A stretch of DNA of 46,380 bases from contig NZ_JARFJD010000031.1 of assembly GCF_029087225.1 (NCBI RefSeq), positions 1 through 46,380 of the forward strand, read 5' to 3'. Shown piece by piece: positions 15,569 to 24,397 of this stretch. The notes under the pieces were generated by a model that did not search any database, was not told the DNA's origin, and saw nothing but the letters and a program-made list of their open reading frames with translations. Numbering within the stretch: the first letter of the stretch is position 1; each line of letters starts with the position of its first letter. Source of the DNA: Limnobacter olei. GTDB lineage: Bacteria; Pseudomonadota; Gammaproteobacteria; Burkholderiales; Burkholderiaceae_B. Both the position numbers and the translations under genes were made by a program.

Positions 15569-16621
15569 ATGCCATTTGATTTACCCCTTGTTCGCGACCC
15601 CTGCAGTGCTGTTTTGCAAGCACGGATCCAGGCCTTGCTTGACAACAAAACCAAACCGCTCGGTTCATTGGGCCTGCTTGAGAAACTGGCCGTTCAAATA
15701 GGCCTGGCCTTGGGCACTGACAGCCCGGTTCTGGAACAGCCGCAATTGCTGGTGTTCGCAGCCGATCATGGTTTGGCACAGCGCGGGGTGTCCGCCTACC
15801 CCAGCGATGTGACCTGGCAAATGGTGGAAAATTTTCTGGCTGGTGGTGCGGCGGTCAGTGTACTGGCACGCCAGCATGGCTTGAATTTGGGCGTGGTCGA
15901 TTGCGGTGTGCGCCATGACTTCACGGCGCGCCCCGGTTTGTTGATTCGCAAAATTGGATATGGCACGGCTGACAGCCTTGAAGGCCCGGCCATGTTGATT
16001 CATCAATGCGAACAGGCGCTGCTCAATGGTGTTGAGTTGCTTCGCAGCCTGCCTGGCAACGTGCTGTTGTTGGGGGAAATGGGCATTGGCAATACATCGG
16101 CTGCAGCGCTTTTAATGGCGTGTTTCACCGGGTACGACATTGCTGAATGCACCGGTGCGGGCACGGGTTTGAATCCCGAAGCTGTTCAGCGCAAAACGAG
16201 TATTTTGCGGCAGGTTTTAAGCCAACATGCCAAGGCACAAACACCGCTTGAAATACTTGCAGCCGTTGGCGGGTTTGAAATTGCAACGATGGTGGGGGCG
16301 GTGTTGCAGGCCGCTAGTGAACGCCGTGTGGTGGTGGTTGATGGTTTTATTGCCACTGCAGCGGTGCTGGTGGCGCATGCAATGTGCCCCAAGGTGTTGG
16401 CGTACTGTGTTTTTGCGCATCAATCGGGCGAGCAAGGCCACCGCAAGATGCTGAAATTCTTGAATGCACAACCCTTGCTTGATCTTGGTTTGCGTTTGGG
16501 TGAAGGCTCTGGTGCAGCTTTGGCGTGGCCCTTGCTGGTGTCGGCTTGTAGCATACTGCGCGACATGGCCAGTTTCGATTCAGCCAGCGTATCGCGCGCA
16601 GGCGATGCAACACAGGCGTAA
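15569..16621 (+). CDS. cobT: Nicotinate-nucleotide--dimethylbenzimidazole phosphoribosyltransferase
   Basis: 350 residues, typical of CobT. Motifs include NKTKPLGSLGLLEKLAVQIG, VFAADHGLAQRGVSAYPSDV, GEMGIGNTSAAALLM, CTGAGTGLN and the catalytic glutamate in LRLGEGSGAALAWPL (about residue 312). It makes alpha-ribazole phosphate from DMB and nicotinate mononucleotide, the lower-ligand half of nucleotide-loop assembly. It starts 22 bases after cobQ and ends seven bases before cobS. Confidence 0.96.
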   Translation: MPFDLPLVRDPCSAVLQARIQALLDNKTKPLGSLGLLEKLAVQIGLALGTDSPVLEQPQLLVFAADHGLAQRGVSAYPSDVTWQMVENFLAGGAAVSVLARQHGLNLGVVDCGVRHDFTARPGLLIRKIGYGTADSLEGPAMLIHQCEQALLNGVELLRSLPGNVLLLGEMGIGNTSAAALLMACFTGYDIAECTGAGTGLNPEAVQRKTSILRQVLSQHAKAQTPLEILAAVGGFEIATMVGAVLQAASERRVVVVDGFIATAAVLVAHAMCPKVLAYCVFAHQSGEQGHRKMLKFLNAQPLLDLGLRLGEGSGAALAWPLLVSACSILRDMASFDSASVSRAGDATQA

Positions 16622-16627
16622 TTTCCC

Positions 16628-17461
16628 ATGCTTCAACTGCTCACTCAATTCATTCGCCACTACCTGCTTGCAGTGCAGTTTTTCACACGCATACCCATTA
16701 CCGGAAAATTGGCTGAGTGGGTGGGCTTCTCGCCCGCCATGTTGCGTGCCAGTGCTGCACATTTTCCCGGTGTGGGCTGGCTAGTGGGAGCAACATGTGC
16801 AGCCGTGTTGTGGGGTTTGGTGTGCGCCTTGCCTGAAGTACCCGCTGCAAGCTGGGTGGCAGCCGTGTTGTGCACCGTGTTCAGTGTAATGTTGACGGGT
16901 GCGTTTCATGAAGACGGTTTGGCCGACACGGCTGATGGCTTGGGTGGCAGCATGAACCGCGAACGCGCGCTCGACATCATGAAAGATTCCCGTGTGGGCA
17001 CCTATGGCGCACTGGCGTTGGTGCTGGTGGTGTTGCTTAAAATCAGCCTGCTAACCATGTTGTTGCAAATCGCAACCTTGCCGATTGCAGCGGTGGGCGT
17101 GTTGGGTGCGCATGTGGTGTCGCGCTTCTTGCCCTTGTTCATTATTCGCAGTTTGCCGCATGTGGGCGACACACATCAATCCAAATCAAAGCCACTGGCT
17201 GATCAAATTGGCAATCGTAGTTTAGCGGTAGCCACGGTGTGGGCTGCAATGGTTTTTGGTGTGTTGTATGCGCTTGCACCAGGCGCACCCTGGTGGGCAG
17301 CTGCTTTGGGCGCCGTATTGGCACTGGGTTATATGTGGCGCTTGCTAAAACGCAGGCTGGGCGGATTTACTGGCGACGGTTTGGGGGCCACACAACAAGT
17401 GTGTGAGGTGGTTTTTTACCTGGGCTTGTTATTGGCTTGGCCGCTGGCTGCTGTGTCATGA
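16628..17461 (+). CDS. cobS: Adenosylcobinamide-GDP ribazoletransferase (cobalamin synthase)
   Basis: 277-residue polytopic membrane protein. N-terminus LLAVQFFTRIPI and the family motif FHEDGLADTADGLGG (from about residue 93) are diagnostic of CobS/CobV; KDSRVGTYGALALVLVVLLK follows. It joins AdoCbi-GDP (from CobU) and alpha-ribazole phosphate (from CobT) at the inner membrane. The stop codon overlaps the phosphatase start by four bases. Confidence 0.96.
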   Translation: MLQLLTQFIRHYLLAVQFFTRIPITGKLAEWVGFSPAMLRASAAHFPGVGWLVGATCAAVLWGLVCALPEVPAASWVAAVLCTVFSVMLTGAFHEDGLADTADGLGGSMNRERALDIMKDSRVGTYGALALVLVVLLKISLLTMLLQIATLPIAAVGVLGAHVVSRFLPLFIIRSLPHVGDTHQSKSKPLADQIGNRSLAVATVWAAMVFGVLYALAPGAPWWAAALGAVLALGYMWRLLKRRLGGFTGDGLGATQQVCEVVFYLGLLLAWPLAAVS

Positions 17462-18000
17462 AGCTGTGGTTGGTTCGCCATGCCCCGGTGCTGTTACCTG
17501 CAGGAATTTGCTACGGCGCAAGCGATGTATTGGCCGATGATGCGGCCAGCCTGCAAGCGGCCCGGCAAGCAGCAGAACAATTGCCGCTAGGCTTGCCTGT
17601 GCGTGTTTCAGGCCTGCTGCGCGCGCAACAACTTGCAAACCATTTGGCGGCGCTACGGCCCGATCTCCCCACCGCAATTGTAGATGCCCGCTTAAATGAA
17701 ATGAACTTTGGTTGCTGGGAAATGCAGCCTTGGGACGCAATTCCACAAACCGCATTCGACGCCTGGCTGGCTGATTTTGATCACCATTGTTTTGGCGGTA
17801 CTGAAAGCACACATTTGGTGTTGCAACGCGTGTGGCAGGTATTAAAAGGTATCCAGAGCAATGAATTGTGGATTACCCACGCTGGCGTCATTCGCGCGGT
17901 GCAGTGGATTGTTGAACACGGTTTTGAACCTGTTCAAAAGGCTGAAAACTGGCCGAAAACGGTGGTGGAGCCGGGGGGTTTATTGAGTGTTAATTATTGA
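17458..18000 (+). CDS. cobC: Alpha-ribazole phosphatase, histidine phosphatase family
   Basis: 180 residues from the ATG at 17458. The catalytic phosphohistidine is in LWLVRHAP near the N-terminus, with the partner residues in SGLLRAQQLANHLA, DARLNEMNFGCWE and WITHAGVIRAV. Alpha-ribazole phosphatase removes the 5'-phosphate in the last step of nucleotide-loop assembly. It is the final gene of the operon. It converges on the glycosyltransferase gene with only three bases between stops and no terminator visible. Confidence 0.88.
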   Translation: MKLWLVRHAPVLLPAGICYGASDVLADDAASLQAARQAAEQLPLGLPVRVSGLLRAQQLANHLAALRPDLPTAIVDARLNEMNFGCWEMQPWDAIPQTAFDAWLADFDHHCFGGTESTHLVLQRVWQVLKGIQSNELWITHAGVIRAVQWIVEHGFEPVQKAENWPKTVVEPGGLLSVNY

Positions 18001-18003
18001 TAA

Positions 18004-19902
18004 TCACGCTACCCACCTACCGGCCCCTTCAATCACCAACCCCCTCGGCCCACGCACTTCATTCTGGTTTGCATAGGCCCAGTTCAAGGCCTTGCACATT
18101 TCATCTGAAAATTCGTTTTCGTTTTGCTGGTGCAAATCCATGAACTGTTTGGATGCCACCATGGCGCGCAATTCCTCAAGCAGGCCCGGCTCGTTGATGT
18201 AACGCACCACGCCATGCACGTAGTTTTCAACTGAATCCGCCACGCAGTATTCAGCCAGTCCCAGCGAAGCCAAAATGTCGTAGTCACTGCGCGAATGGGG
18301 TTCGGCACCGATCAGGCTGATCACAGGCAGGCCCAACACCATGCAATCGATGGTGCTGGTGGCGTTGCCAAACGGGAAGGGGCTGAGTGCCAGGTGGTGC
18401 TGGTTGAGCATGTTCAGGTAGGCTTCATAACCCGTGCGGCGGGCCACCACGGCGGTGGGGAAGAAGCTGCGCAGGCGTTTCTCGGTTGAAAGGTGACCAA
18501 CGCCGTATTCATTGGGGAAGAAGGTGAAGCGAATCGGCTTGGCCGAGAGGCGTTCAATCTCCTTCAGCGCAGTCATGAAGCCCAGGTTGATCTTCATGGT
18601 GTTGCAGGGCACCGCAATCGACACCACAGCGTCATCCAGCACTGGGGGTGGTGGCAGTTTCAAGTCTTTGTGGGCCTCGGCCACATTGCCAATTTCGCTC
18701 TCCAGAATCAACATGTTCTCATTCACCACACCGGAGCCGCCAAATACGCGGGTGGTCACAAATGCTACGTCCATCTCGCTGCTAAAGCTGCTGGCCGGGT
18801 GGCCAAAGCTCATCGCTTGTAGTGGGGCCCAGCGCAGGTTTGCGAGGGAAATTCCCCAAGAGCGCATGCCCACACTCATGAACCAGGCAATGTCGGGGGT
18901 GCATTGGTTCAACACCGGTTGCAAGTTCATTTCTTCTTCGGGTACTTCAATGAACTCATCGAACAGGCCAATGGATTGATCATCCACATCGGCTTTCATT
19001 GACACCATGACCAGGTAGTAATCGCGTTTCAGGCGCTTGATCATGGGTGCATACCAACGGTACATGGCGTGCACCGACTTGAACGTTTCTGCAATCACCA
19101 CCATCACGGGTTTGTTGTCGATGTTCCCGGTGTGACGCACGCTGCCAGCAGGTTTGGCCTGTATGCCTTTGGCCTTGTGCACACGTTTGAACCACTGGTT
19201 CAGGTGTTTTTTGATTTCATGTTTTTTAGGTGAGGTGCTGTAGCTGCACAGCATCCAGATATTCGAGATCAAGGCGCGGTATTGGTCGAGCGGGCGCAGT
19301 GCGCCATAGGGGTTGTACTCTTCCAGCAAGAATGTGCGGCCAGCATCGCCTGTCACGGTCAAGGGCAGGCGGTCGAGCAACAGGCCAATCGCCAACAGGG
19401 CCGAAGTTTCCGTGCTTTCCAGGGTCAATTCCACGAGGTCGGCCGGGTCCAGGTCGCCCACGCTGGCCAGCAGCAGGGCGCGCACCAAAGCGGGGTTATC
19501 CGTCAGTTGTTTTGCTTTGCGTTCGTGTGCCTTGTTCAACAACAGCTTGAGCACAGCGCGGTTGTTGCCATAACCGGAAACTTCAAACACATGGCTCATG
19601 AAGCGCTTTTGTTTGGTCAGCACCAACAGGCTGTTCAAACTCAGGGCGTGCTTCAGATCGGTGAGTACATTCACGTACAGCGCGGCAAACCTTGTGCACA
19701 GTTCTGTGGTGCCCACCACGTTTAACTGCATCAGGCTGGCATACGGATTGTTTCCGCACTCATTCACCAGCACGGCCAATTGGTTAATGGTTTTTTCTGC
19801 ATCCTGCTGTTGAATGAATACGCCACTCTCTATGCTTTGCAGTTTTGCATCAATGTCATCAAACAGCGGTTGTAGTTGTTCTTCCAGGCTGGCTGTGGTC
19901 AT
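18004..19902 (-). CDS. HMW1C-like protein glycosyltransferase (GT41 family)
   Basis: 632 residues, the length of Actinobacillus/Haemophilus HMW1C. The N-terminal half is all-helical. The C-terminal half is a GT-B fold: MSFGHPASSF (His368, aligning with the HMW1C active-site histidine region), VSIAVPCNTMKINLGFM (Lys437, aligning with the UDP-contacting lysine), then LALSPFPFGNATSTIDCMVL, GLPVISLIGAEPHSRSDYDI and LASLGLAEY, matching the family order PFPFGN...ID...LGL. HMW1C enzymes are cytoplasmic and transfer glucose or galactose from UDP-sugars to asparagines in NxS/T sites of adhesins. No adhesin or autotransporter gene is adjacent. It lies 19 bases after the Gfo/Idh stop, last in a four-gene unit. 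Acceptor and sugar are unknown. Confidence 0.72.
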   Translation of the reverse strand: MTTASLEEQLQPLFDDIDAKLQSIESGVFIQQQDAEKTINQLAVLVNECGNNPYASLMQLNVVGTTELCTRFAALYVNVLTDLKHALSLNSLLVLTKQKRFMSHVFEVSGYGNNRAVLKLLLNKAHERKAKQLTDNPALVRALLLASVGDLDPADLVELTLESTETSALLAIGLLLDRLPLTVTGDAGRTFLLEEYNPYGALRPLDQYRALISNIWMLCSYSTSPKKHEIKKHLNQWFKRVHKAKGIQAKPAGSVRHTGNIDNKPVMVVIAETFKSVHAMYRWYAPMIKRLKRDYYLVMVSMKADVDDQSIGLFDEFIEVPEEEMNLQPVLNQCTPDIAWFMSVGMRSWGISLANLRWAPLQAMSFGHPASSFSSEMDVAFVTTRVFGGSGVVNENMLILESEIGNVAEAHKDLKLPPPPVLDDAVVSIAVPCNTMKINLGFMTALKEIERLSAKPIRFTFFPNEYGVGHLSTEKRLRSFFPTAVVARRTGYEAYLNMLNQHHLALSPFPFGNATSTIDCMVLGLPVISLIGAEPHSRSDYDILASLGLAEYCVADSVENYVHGVVRYINEPGLLEELRAMVASKQFMDLHQQNENEFSDEMCKALNWAYANQNEVRGPRGLVIEGAGRWVA

Positions 19903-19921
19903 GGTTTAGAAAATCTCAAAC

Positions 19922-21064
19922 TTAAAGTGGAACGGTGCGGCCAGTGGCCGAGGCTTGTGCAATCGCCTGGCTCAAGGCCAGGCCTTCTGCAGCGACACCA
20001 GTCGACAAGGTGTAGGCATTCAGCTTTTCATCGCGCATGGCTTGTGCAATGTCGGCGTAGTAGTTGGCAAAGGCTTCGATAAAACCCGAGGGGTGGCCAG
20101 CCTTAAAACGGTTGTAGCGGGGCTGTGCGGTTATTTCACTGCCGGTTGAAATTCGGTCGAGCAACATGCGGTTACCTGCTTCATCGGCGGCTTCAATCAT
20201 TTCCGGGCTTTCCTGATGCCATTGCAAACTGCCTTTGCTGCCGAATATCCGAATGCGCAAGCCGTTTCGATAACCCAACACCGCTTTGCCGTACCACGCG
20301 TTGACCATCAGGTTGTTGCTGTATTGAATGACTGCATCCACTTCATCAATGAGCCCAGGCGATACGTTGGTGATTGCGCGTTGCCAGGCATTCACGGCTT
20401 GTGGTGTGTTGCCGCACACAAAGTTCACCAGGCTGTGCAGGTGTACAAAAAGGTCGAGCGACACACAGCTGATGTCGCCGTCTTCAAGCCGCCAGGCCTG
20501 AATGGCGTGGGTTTTGTTTTGGTTGCTCAGCCGCATGTAGGAGTCTTGCGGCATTTCCACCATCACCTTGAACACGCTGCCAATGGCACCACTTTCCACG
20601 CGGCGTTTCATCTCGCGCACGGCGGGGTAGCCGGTGTAATTGAAAATTGAAAATACCTGGGTGTTGTCGGGCTGGACACGGGCCAGTAGTTCTTTGCATT
20701 CCTGCACATTGGCCAACAGGGGCTTGTCGGAGATGACCCGCAAGTTGTGGTCGAGTGCCAAATGAATGTACTGCGCATGCGACTTGATCGGCGTGGCAAT
20801 CACCACCGCATCCACTTCGAGCGCTACTGCATCGATCAGCGCTTCTGCGCTGGGGTACAGTTTGTTGGCCTGCACATTGTACTGGCGGCCCGATTCGGCA
20901 TTGAATTCCGGATTGCGGCTAAAGCACCCGGCCACCAGGTCAAATTCATTGTCCATTTTCATGGCAATCTCATGCACGCGGCCCACGGCTGAATTTACAC
21001 CGCCGCCTATCATGGCGACCCTGATGGGTTTGTGCAGTGGTTTCAGTGCGTTGTATTTGCTCAT
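19922..21064 (-). CDS. Gfo/Idh/MocA-family sugar oxidoreductase
   Basis: 380 residues from the ATG at 21064, eight bases after AAAGGA (minus strand). N-terminal Rossmann strand RVAMIGGGVNSAVGRVHEIA, then AVVIATPIKSHAQYIHLALD and the catalytic-loop variant VISDKPLLAN (DKP replacing the usual EKP). The C-terminal substrate domain includes GSKGSLQWHQE and HPSGFIEAFANYYADI. The family uses NAD(P) to oxidise or reduce sugars, including nucleotide sugars in WlbA-type pathways. Company of an aminotransferase suggests it makes a keto-sugar for amination, or acts on an aminated sugar. Substrate unknown. Confidence 0.8.
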   Translation of the reverse strand: MSKYNALKPLHKPIRVAMIGGGVNSAVGRVHEIAMKMDNEFDLVAGCFSRNPEFNAESGRQYNVQANKLYPSAEALIDAVALEVDAVVIATPIKSHAQYIHLALDHNLRVISDKPLLANVQECKELLARVQPDNTQVFSIFNYTGYPAVREMKRRVESGAIGSVFKVMVEMPQDSYMRLSNQNKTHAIQAWRLEDGDISCVSLDLFVHLHSLVNFVCGNTPQAVNAWQRAITNVSPGLIDEVDAVIQYSNNLMVNAWYGKAVLGYRNGLRIRIFGSKGSLQWHQESPEMIEAADEAGNRMLLDRISTGSEITAQPRYNRFKAGHPSGFIEAFANYYADIAQAMRDEKLNAYTLSTGVAAEGLALSQAIAQASATGRTVPL

Positions 21065-21088
21065 GTTCAATGTCCTTTGCGTGGGGCT

Positions 21089-22234
21089 TTAACCATTGAA
21101 GGTGTAAAGCCTGCGCTGTGTGGCGAGGCTGGCCAGTGTTTGAAGTTCAGCCGCGTTGGTGCAGCGTGCAAACAGCAGGGCGATGCGGCCTACAGGGCTG
21201 GGCGCAATGAAATCGCCAGTGGCGGCAATGGGCACCCAACGCTCCATGTGCACCGGGTGGTTAAAGTGCAGGTGTTGCAACAAGCCTTCGTGCGGCAGGG
21301 TCAGTGTGTGGCGCAAAATGAAATGTTGCTTCAAAGGGCCAGGTGCTGCACGTTGACCCAAAAACCCTTTGGCATAACTGGCCACATAGGGAAACCCGGT
21401 TGAAAGTTCAATCAACTGGCTGTACAAATCGCCAGGGCAACGGCGGGTAATTTCGACCAGCCAGAATTCATTGCCCTTCAGCAAAAATTGCGTGTGCACC
21501 AAACCATCGCACAGGCGCAGGCTTTGGGCCAAGTGTTCAATTTCACGGCGAATGCGTGTGTGAACCTCCACCGGAAAATCAATGGCCAGGTGGCTGGTGT
21601 CAACCACGAAACGATTGGCCGAGCCATGTTCTATCACCACGAAGTCTTGCACCACGCGGCCGTTCACTACAAATGCAGAATGGCTGTACAACTGGCCTTC
21701 CACATATTCTTCGACCAAACAATCGCCACTTCTCGATTCGGCTTTGGCGGTGCCAATTGCCTTGTGCAGCTGGCTGGTTTCGCCAGCCTGCACCACCGTA
21801 ATGCCGCGGCCGCTGTAGGCATCGACCGGTTTTACAATCACAGCGCAAGCGGGTGTTTCATTGTTGCCAAACACGCGGGGCACCGACAAACCCTCGCGTT
21901 GTGCATAGGTGCGAAACTTCTGCTTGTGGTTGATGGTCTCCGTGGCTTCCAGGCGGTCAATGCCGGGAAAGTGCAAGGTTTCCGACACTTCTGCGCAGGA
22001 GTAATACGAACGATCATTGCAACCCGGCACCAGGTACTCGATGCCCAGTTGGGTGCATAAATCGGCCAGGGCTGCGGGGCTGGAATAATCCAGTTGTTGG
22101 TAACCCGGCGTGGCCTTGGCCAAAAAGTCGTTGGGCTTGCCACCCGCAAACATCACCGTGTGCCCGGCGTTGCGCAGGTAGTTCAGGATAGGTCCTGACG
22201 AGAAATTGGTGTCGACCAACAGCACCTTAGCCAC
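21089..22234 (-). CDS. ATP-grasp carboxylate-amine ligase family protein
   Basis: 381 residues from GTG (22234-22232), with GAGG seven bases upstream; it overlaps the aminotransferase stop by eight bases. The N-terminal pre-ATP-grasp domain starts KVLLVDTNFSSGPILNYLRN. The ATP-grasp core follows: VIVKPVDAYSGRGITVV, CLVEEYVEGQLYSHSAFV, and the metal-binding FWLVEITRRCPGDLYSQLIE. Members join a carboxylate to an amine or thiol through an acyl phosphate. In a sugar operon it could add an amino acid or other acyl group to an amino sugar. That is inference; no substrate motif is known to me. Confidence 0.75.
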   Translation of the reverse strand: MAKVLLVDTNFSSGPILNYLRNAGHTVMFAGGKPNDFLAKATPGYQQLDYSSPAALADLCTQLGIEYLVPGCNDRSYYSCAEVSETLHFPGIDRLEATETINHKQKFRTYAQREGLSVPRVFGNNETPACAVIVKPVDAYSGRGITVVQAGETSQLHKAIGTAKAESRSGDCLVEEYVEGQLYSHSAFVVNGRVVQDFVVIEHGSANRFVVDTSHLAIDFPVEVHTRIRREIEHLAQSLRLCDGLVHTQFLLKGNEFWLVEITRRCPGDLYSQLIELSTGFPYVASYAKGFLGQRAAPGPLKQHFILRHTLTLPHEGLLQHLHFNHPVHMERWVPIAATGDFIAPSPVGRIALLFARCTNAAELQTLASLATQRRLYTFNG

Positions 22235-23345
22235 GGCTGGCCTCGTCGATAATCACGCAAATGCGCGCCACATCTTCCAGTGGCAGGTCAGGATAAATCG
22301 GCAGGCACAACACTTGTTCAGCGGCTTTGTGGGCATTGGGCAAATTGCGTGGCGCCGCTGAGGGCAAACCACGGTACATGGGCATGCTGCTGATCAATGG
22401 GAAAAAATAGCGGCGACCATGGACACCGTGCTCTTGCAAACGGGCGTATAGCGCGTCGCGTGTAATGGGGTAGTGGGCATTCACGAAAATCGGAAAGTAA
22501 GCGCCGTTCCATTCCACATTCTCGGGTACAGCCATGTGTTCGATTCCGGGGACATTGGCCAGCAATTCGCGGTACAGGGCCTGTATGCGGTGGCGCTTTT
22601 CAATGGCCTGGTCCACATACTTCAATTGCAGCATGCCCATGGCGGCATTCAGTTCGCTCATCTTGCCGTTGATGCCCGGTGCCATCACGGTGACCTCATC
22701 GGCAAAGCCGAAGTTTTTCAGGTAATCAATGCGTTGTTTGGTCTTGGCGTCTTTGCAAACAATGGCTCCACCTTCAAAGGTATTGAACACTTTGGTGGCA
22801 TGCAGGCTGAGCACTGACAAATCACCAGCATTCAAAATGCTCTCGCCGTTTTGCTTCACGCCAAAGGCGTGGGCCGCGTCGTAAATCACCTTCAGGCCAT
22901 ACACATCGGCAATGCGTTGAATCTCGGTGGTGTTGGCGGGCAGGCCATAGCAATGTACTGGCAAAATGGCACTGGTTTGCGGCGTGATGGCCTCTTCAAT
23001 ACGGCGGGGGTCCAGGTTCAGGGTGACGGGATCCACATCCACAAACACCGGTTGCAGGTCGTTCCACAGCAGCGAGTGGCTGGTGCACACGAATGAATAG
23101 GGGGTCGTAATCACTTCGCCTTGAATGCGCAGGGCTTTCAACGCAGTCATCAAAGCAATGGTGCCATTGCAAAACAGGGAAATGAAAGGCACACCCAAAT
23201 GCTCGCACAGCGCCTTTTCAAGCTGCTGGTGGTATGGCCCGTTGTTGGTCAGCGTTTTGCTGTCCCAAATCTGTTCCAGGTAGGGTATGAACTCCGCAAG
23301 CGGCGGCAGCGCTGGCTGCGTCACATAAATTTTCCGATGATCCAT
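22227..23345 (-). CDS. DegT/DnrJ/EryC1-family sugar aminotransferase (VioA/FdtB-like)
   Basis: 372 residues from the ATG at 23345; AAAGG lies seven bases upstream, which favours it over the TTG at 23351. Landmarks of PLP-dependent nucleotide-sugar aminotransferases: TNNGPYHQQLEKAL, FCNGTIALMTALKAL, TPYSFVCTSHSLLW, PVHCYGLPANT, YDAAHAFGV and the PLP lysine (Lys185) in LHATKVFNTFEGGA. This HATK-x-FN-x-x-EGG form is typical of dTDP-4-amino-4,6-dideoxysugar and 3-amino-sugar transaminases. It heads the four-gene minus-strand unit. No sugar nucleotidyltransferase or dehydratase (rml-type) is nearby, so the precursor must be made elsewhere. Confidence 0.85.
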   Translation of the reverse strand: MDHRKIYVTQPALPPLAEFIPYLEQIWDSKTLTNNGPYHQQLEKALCEHLGVPFISLFCNGTIALMTALKALRIQGEVITTPYSFVCTSHSLLWNDLQPVFVDVDPVTLNLDPRRIEEAITPQTSAILPVHCYGLPANTTEIQRIADVYGLKVIYDAAHAFGVKQNGESILNAGDLSVLSLHATKVFNTFEGGAIVCKDAKTKQRIDYLKNFGFADEVTVMAPGINGKMSELNAAMGMLQLKYVDQAIEKRHRIQALYRELLANVPGIEHMAVPENVEWNGAYFPIFVNAHYPITRDALYARLQEHGVHGRRYFFPLISSMPMYRGLPSAAPRNLPNAHKAAEQVLCLPIYPDLPLEDVARICVIIDEASRG

Positions 23346-23522
23346 ACCCAAGCCTTTCTATTTGATTTTCCTCATTATCCCGGTTGGGTTACACAATCAT
23401 TTGTTAAATATCAGGCCTCTTTCCCCTTCAGAAAAATGTTTTCCCCCATTCAGGCTTGCTATAGTTCGCATTGAATTTGGCTTGAAAACGGCCTTTATTG
23501 ATCTATTTACCGGGAATTCACC

Positions 23523-24380
23523 ATGTTTTTTGCCGGCAACGGTGTGGGTTGGCTTGAGGCCGTTATTTTGGGGCTGATCCAGGGGCTTACTGAATTTTTG
23601 CCCATTTCATCGAGTGCGCATTTGCGCATTATTGGCCCGATGTTGCCCTCAGGCCTTGATCCCGGTGCAGCTTTCACGGCCATTACCCAGCTGGGAACCG
23701 AACTCGCGGTGCTGGTGTACTTCCGCCACGATATCGCCCGAATTTTTCTGGCCTGGTGTGGGTCCTTCAAACGCAAGGCTGTCAGTGGTGTGCCAATGAG
23801 TCCAGATGCCCGTTTGGGGTGGCTGGTCATTGTGGGTACCTTGCCAATCGCTGTTTTGGGCCTGTTGTTTCAAGACCTGATTGAAACCTATCTGCGCAAT
23901 TTGTACCTGACTGCCATCATGTTGATTGTGTTTGGTCTCATCCTTGGTTTCGCCGACAAAGTGGGCAGGCGCCATACCGAGCTGAGAGAAATGACCTGGC
24001 GCGACGGCATGGTGTTTGGTTTTGCGCAAGCCTTGGCTCTCATTCCCGGTGTGAGCCGTTCAGGCGGAACCATCACCGCGGGTTTGCTGATGGGCTACAC
24101 ACGCGAGGCAGCCGCGCGTTATTCCTTCTTGCTCGCGGTGCCCGCGGTATTTGCCTCCGGCTTTTACCAGTTGTACAAAAGCTGGGGCGTGGCCGGCCCG
24201 GTCAGCCCAGCCAACACGGCATTGGCAACCTTCATTGCATTCTTTGTGGGCTATGCCGTCATTGTGTGGTTCCTCAAGCTGGTCAGTACCCGTGGCTACG
24301 GCCTGTTTGTGGTGTACCGTGTGGTACTGGGTGTTGTGGTGTTGGCGCTGTTGGCCGCCGGGGTGTTGCAGCCGCTTTAA
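23523..24380 (+). CDS. uppP: Undecaprenyl-diphosphate phosphatase
   Basis: 285 residues, polytopic. The two BacA/UppP signature regions are present: [19 protein letters not shown] near residues 16-34 and [18 protein letters not shown] in the second half, which together supply the catalytic Glu, Ser and Arg. It recycles undecaprenyl pyrophosphate to the monophosphate carrier for peptidoglycan and surface glycans. It is divergent from the glycosylation unit across a 177-base gap (23346-23522) that must hold both promoters; none could be placed with confidence. Confidence 0.96.
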   Translation: MFFAGNGVGWLEAVILGLIQGLTEFLPISSSAHLRIIGPMLPSGLDPGAAFTAITQLGTELAVLVYFRHDIARIFLAWCGSFKRKAVSGVPMSPDARLGWLVIVGTLPIAVLGLLFQDLIETYLRNLYLTAIMLIVFGLILGFADKVGRRHTELREMTWRDGMVFGFAQALALIPGVSRSGGTITAGLLMGYTREAAARYSFLLAVPAVFASGFYQLYKSWGVAGPVSPANTALATFIAFFVGYAVIVWFLKLVSTRGYGLFVVYRVVLGVVVLALLAAGVLQPL

Positions 24381-24397
24381 AGTTGTAGGAACGCAGT

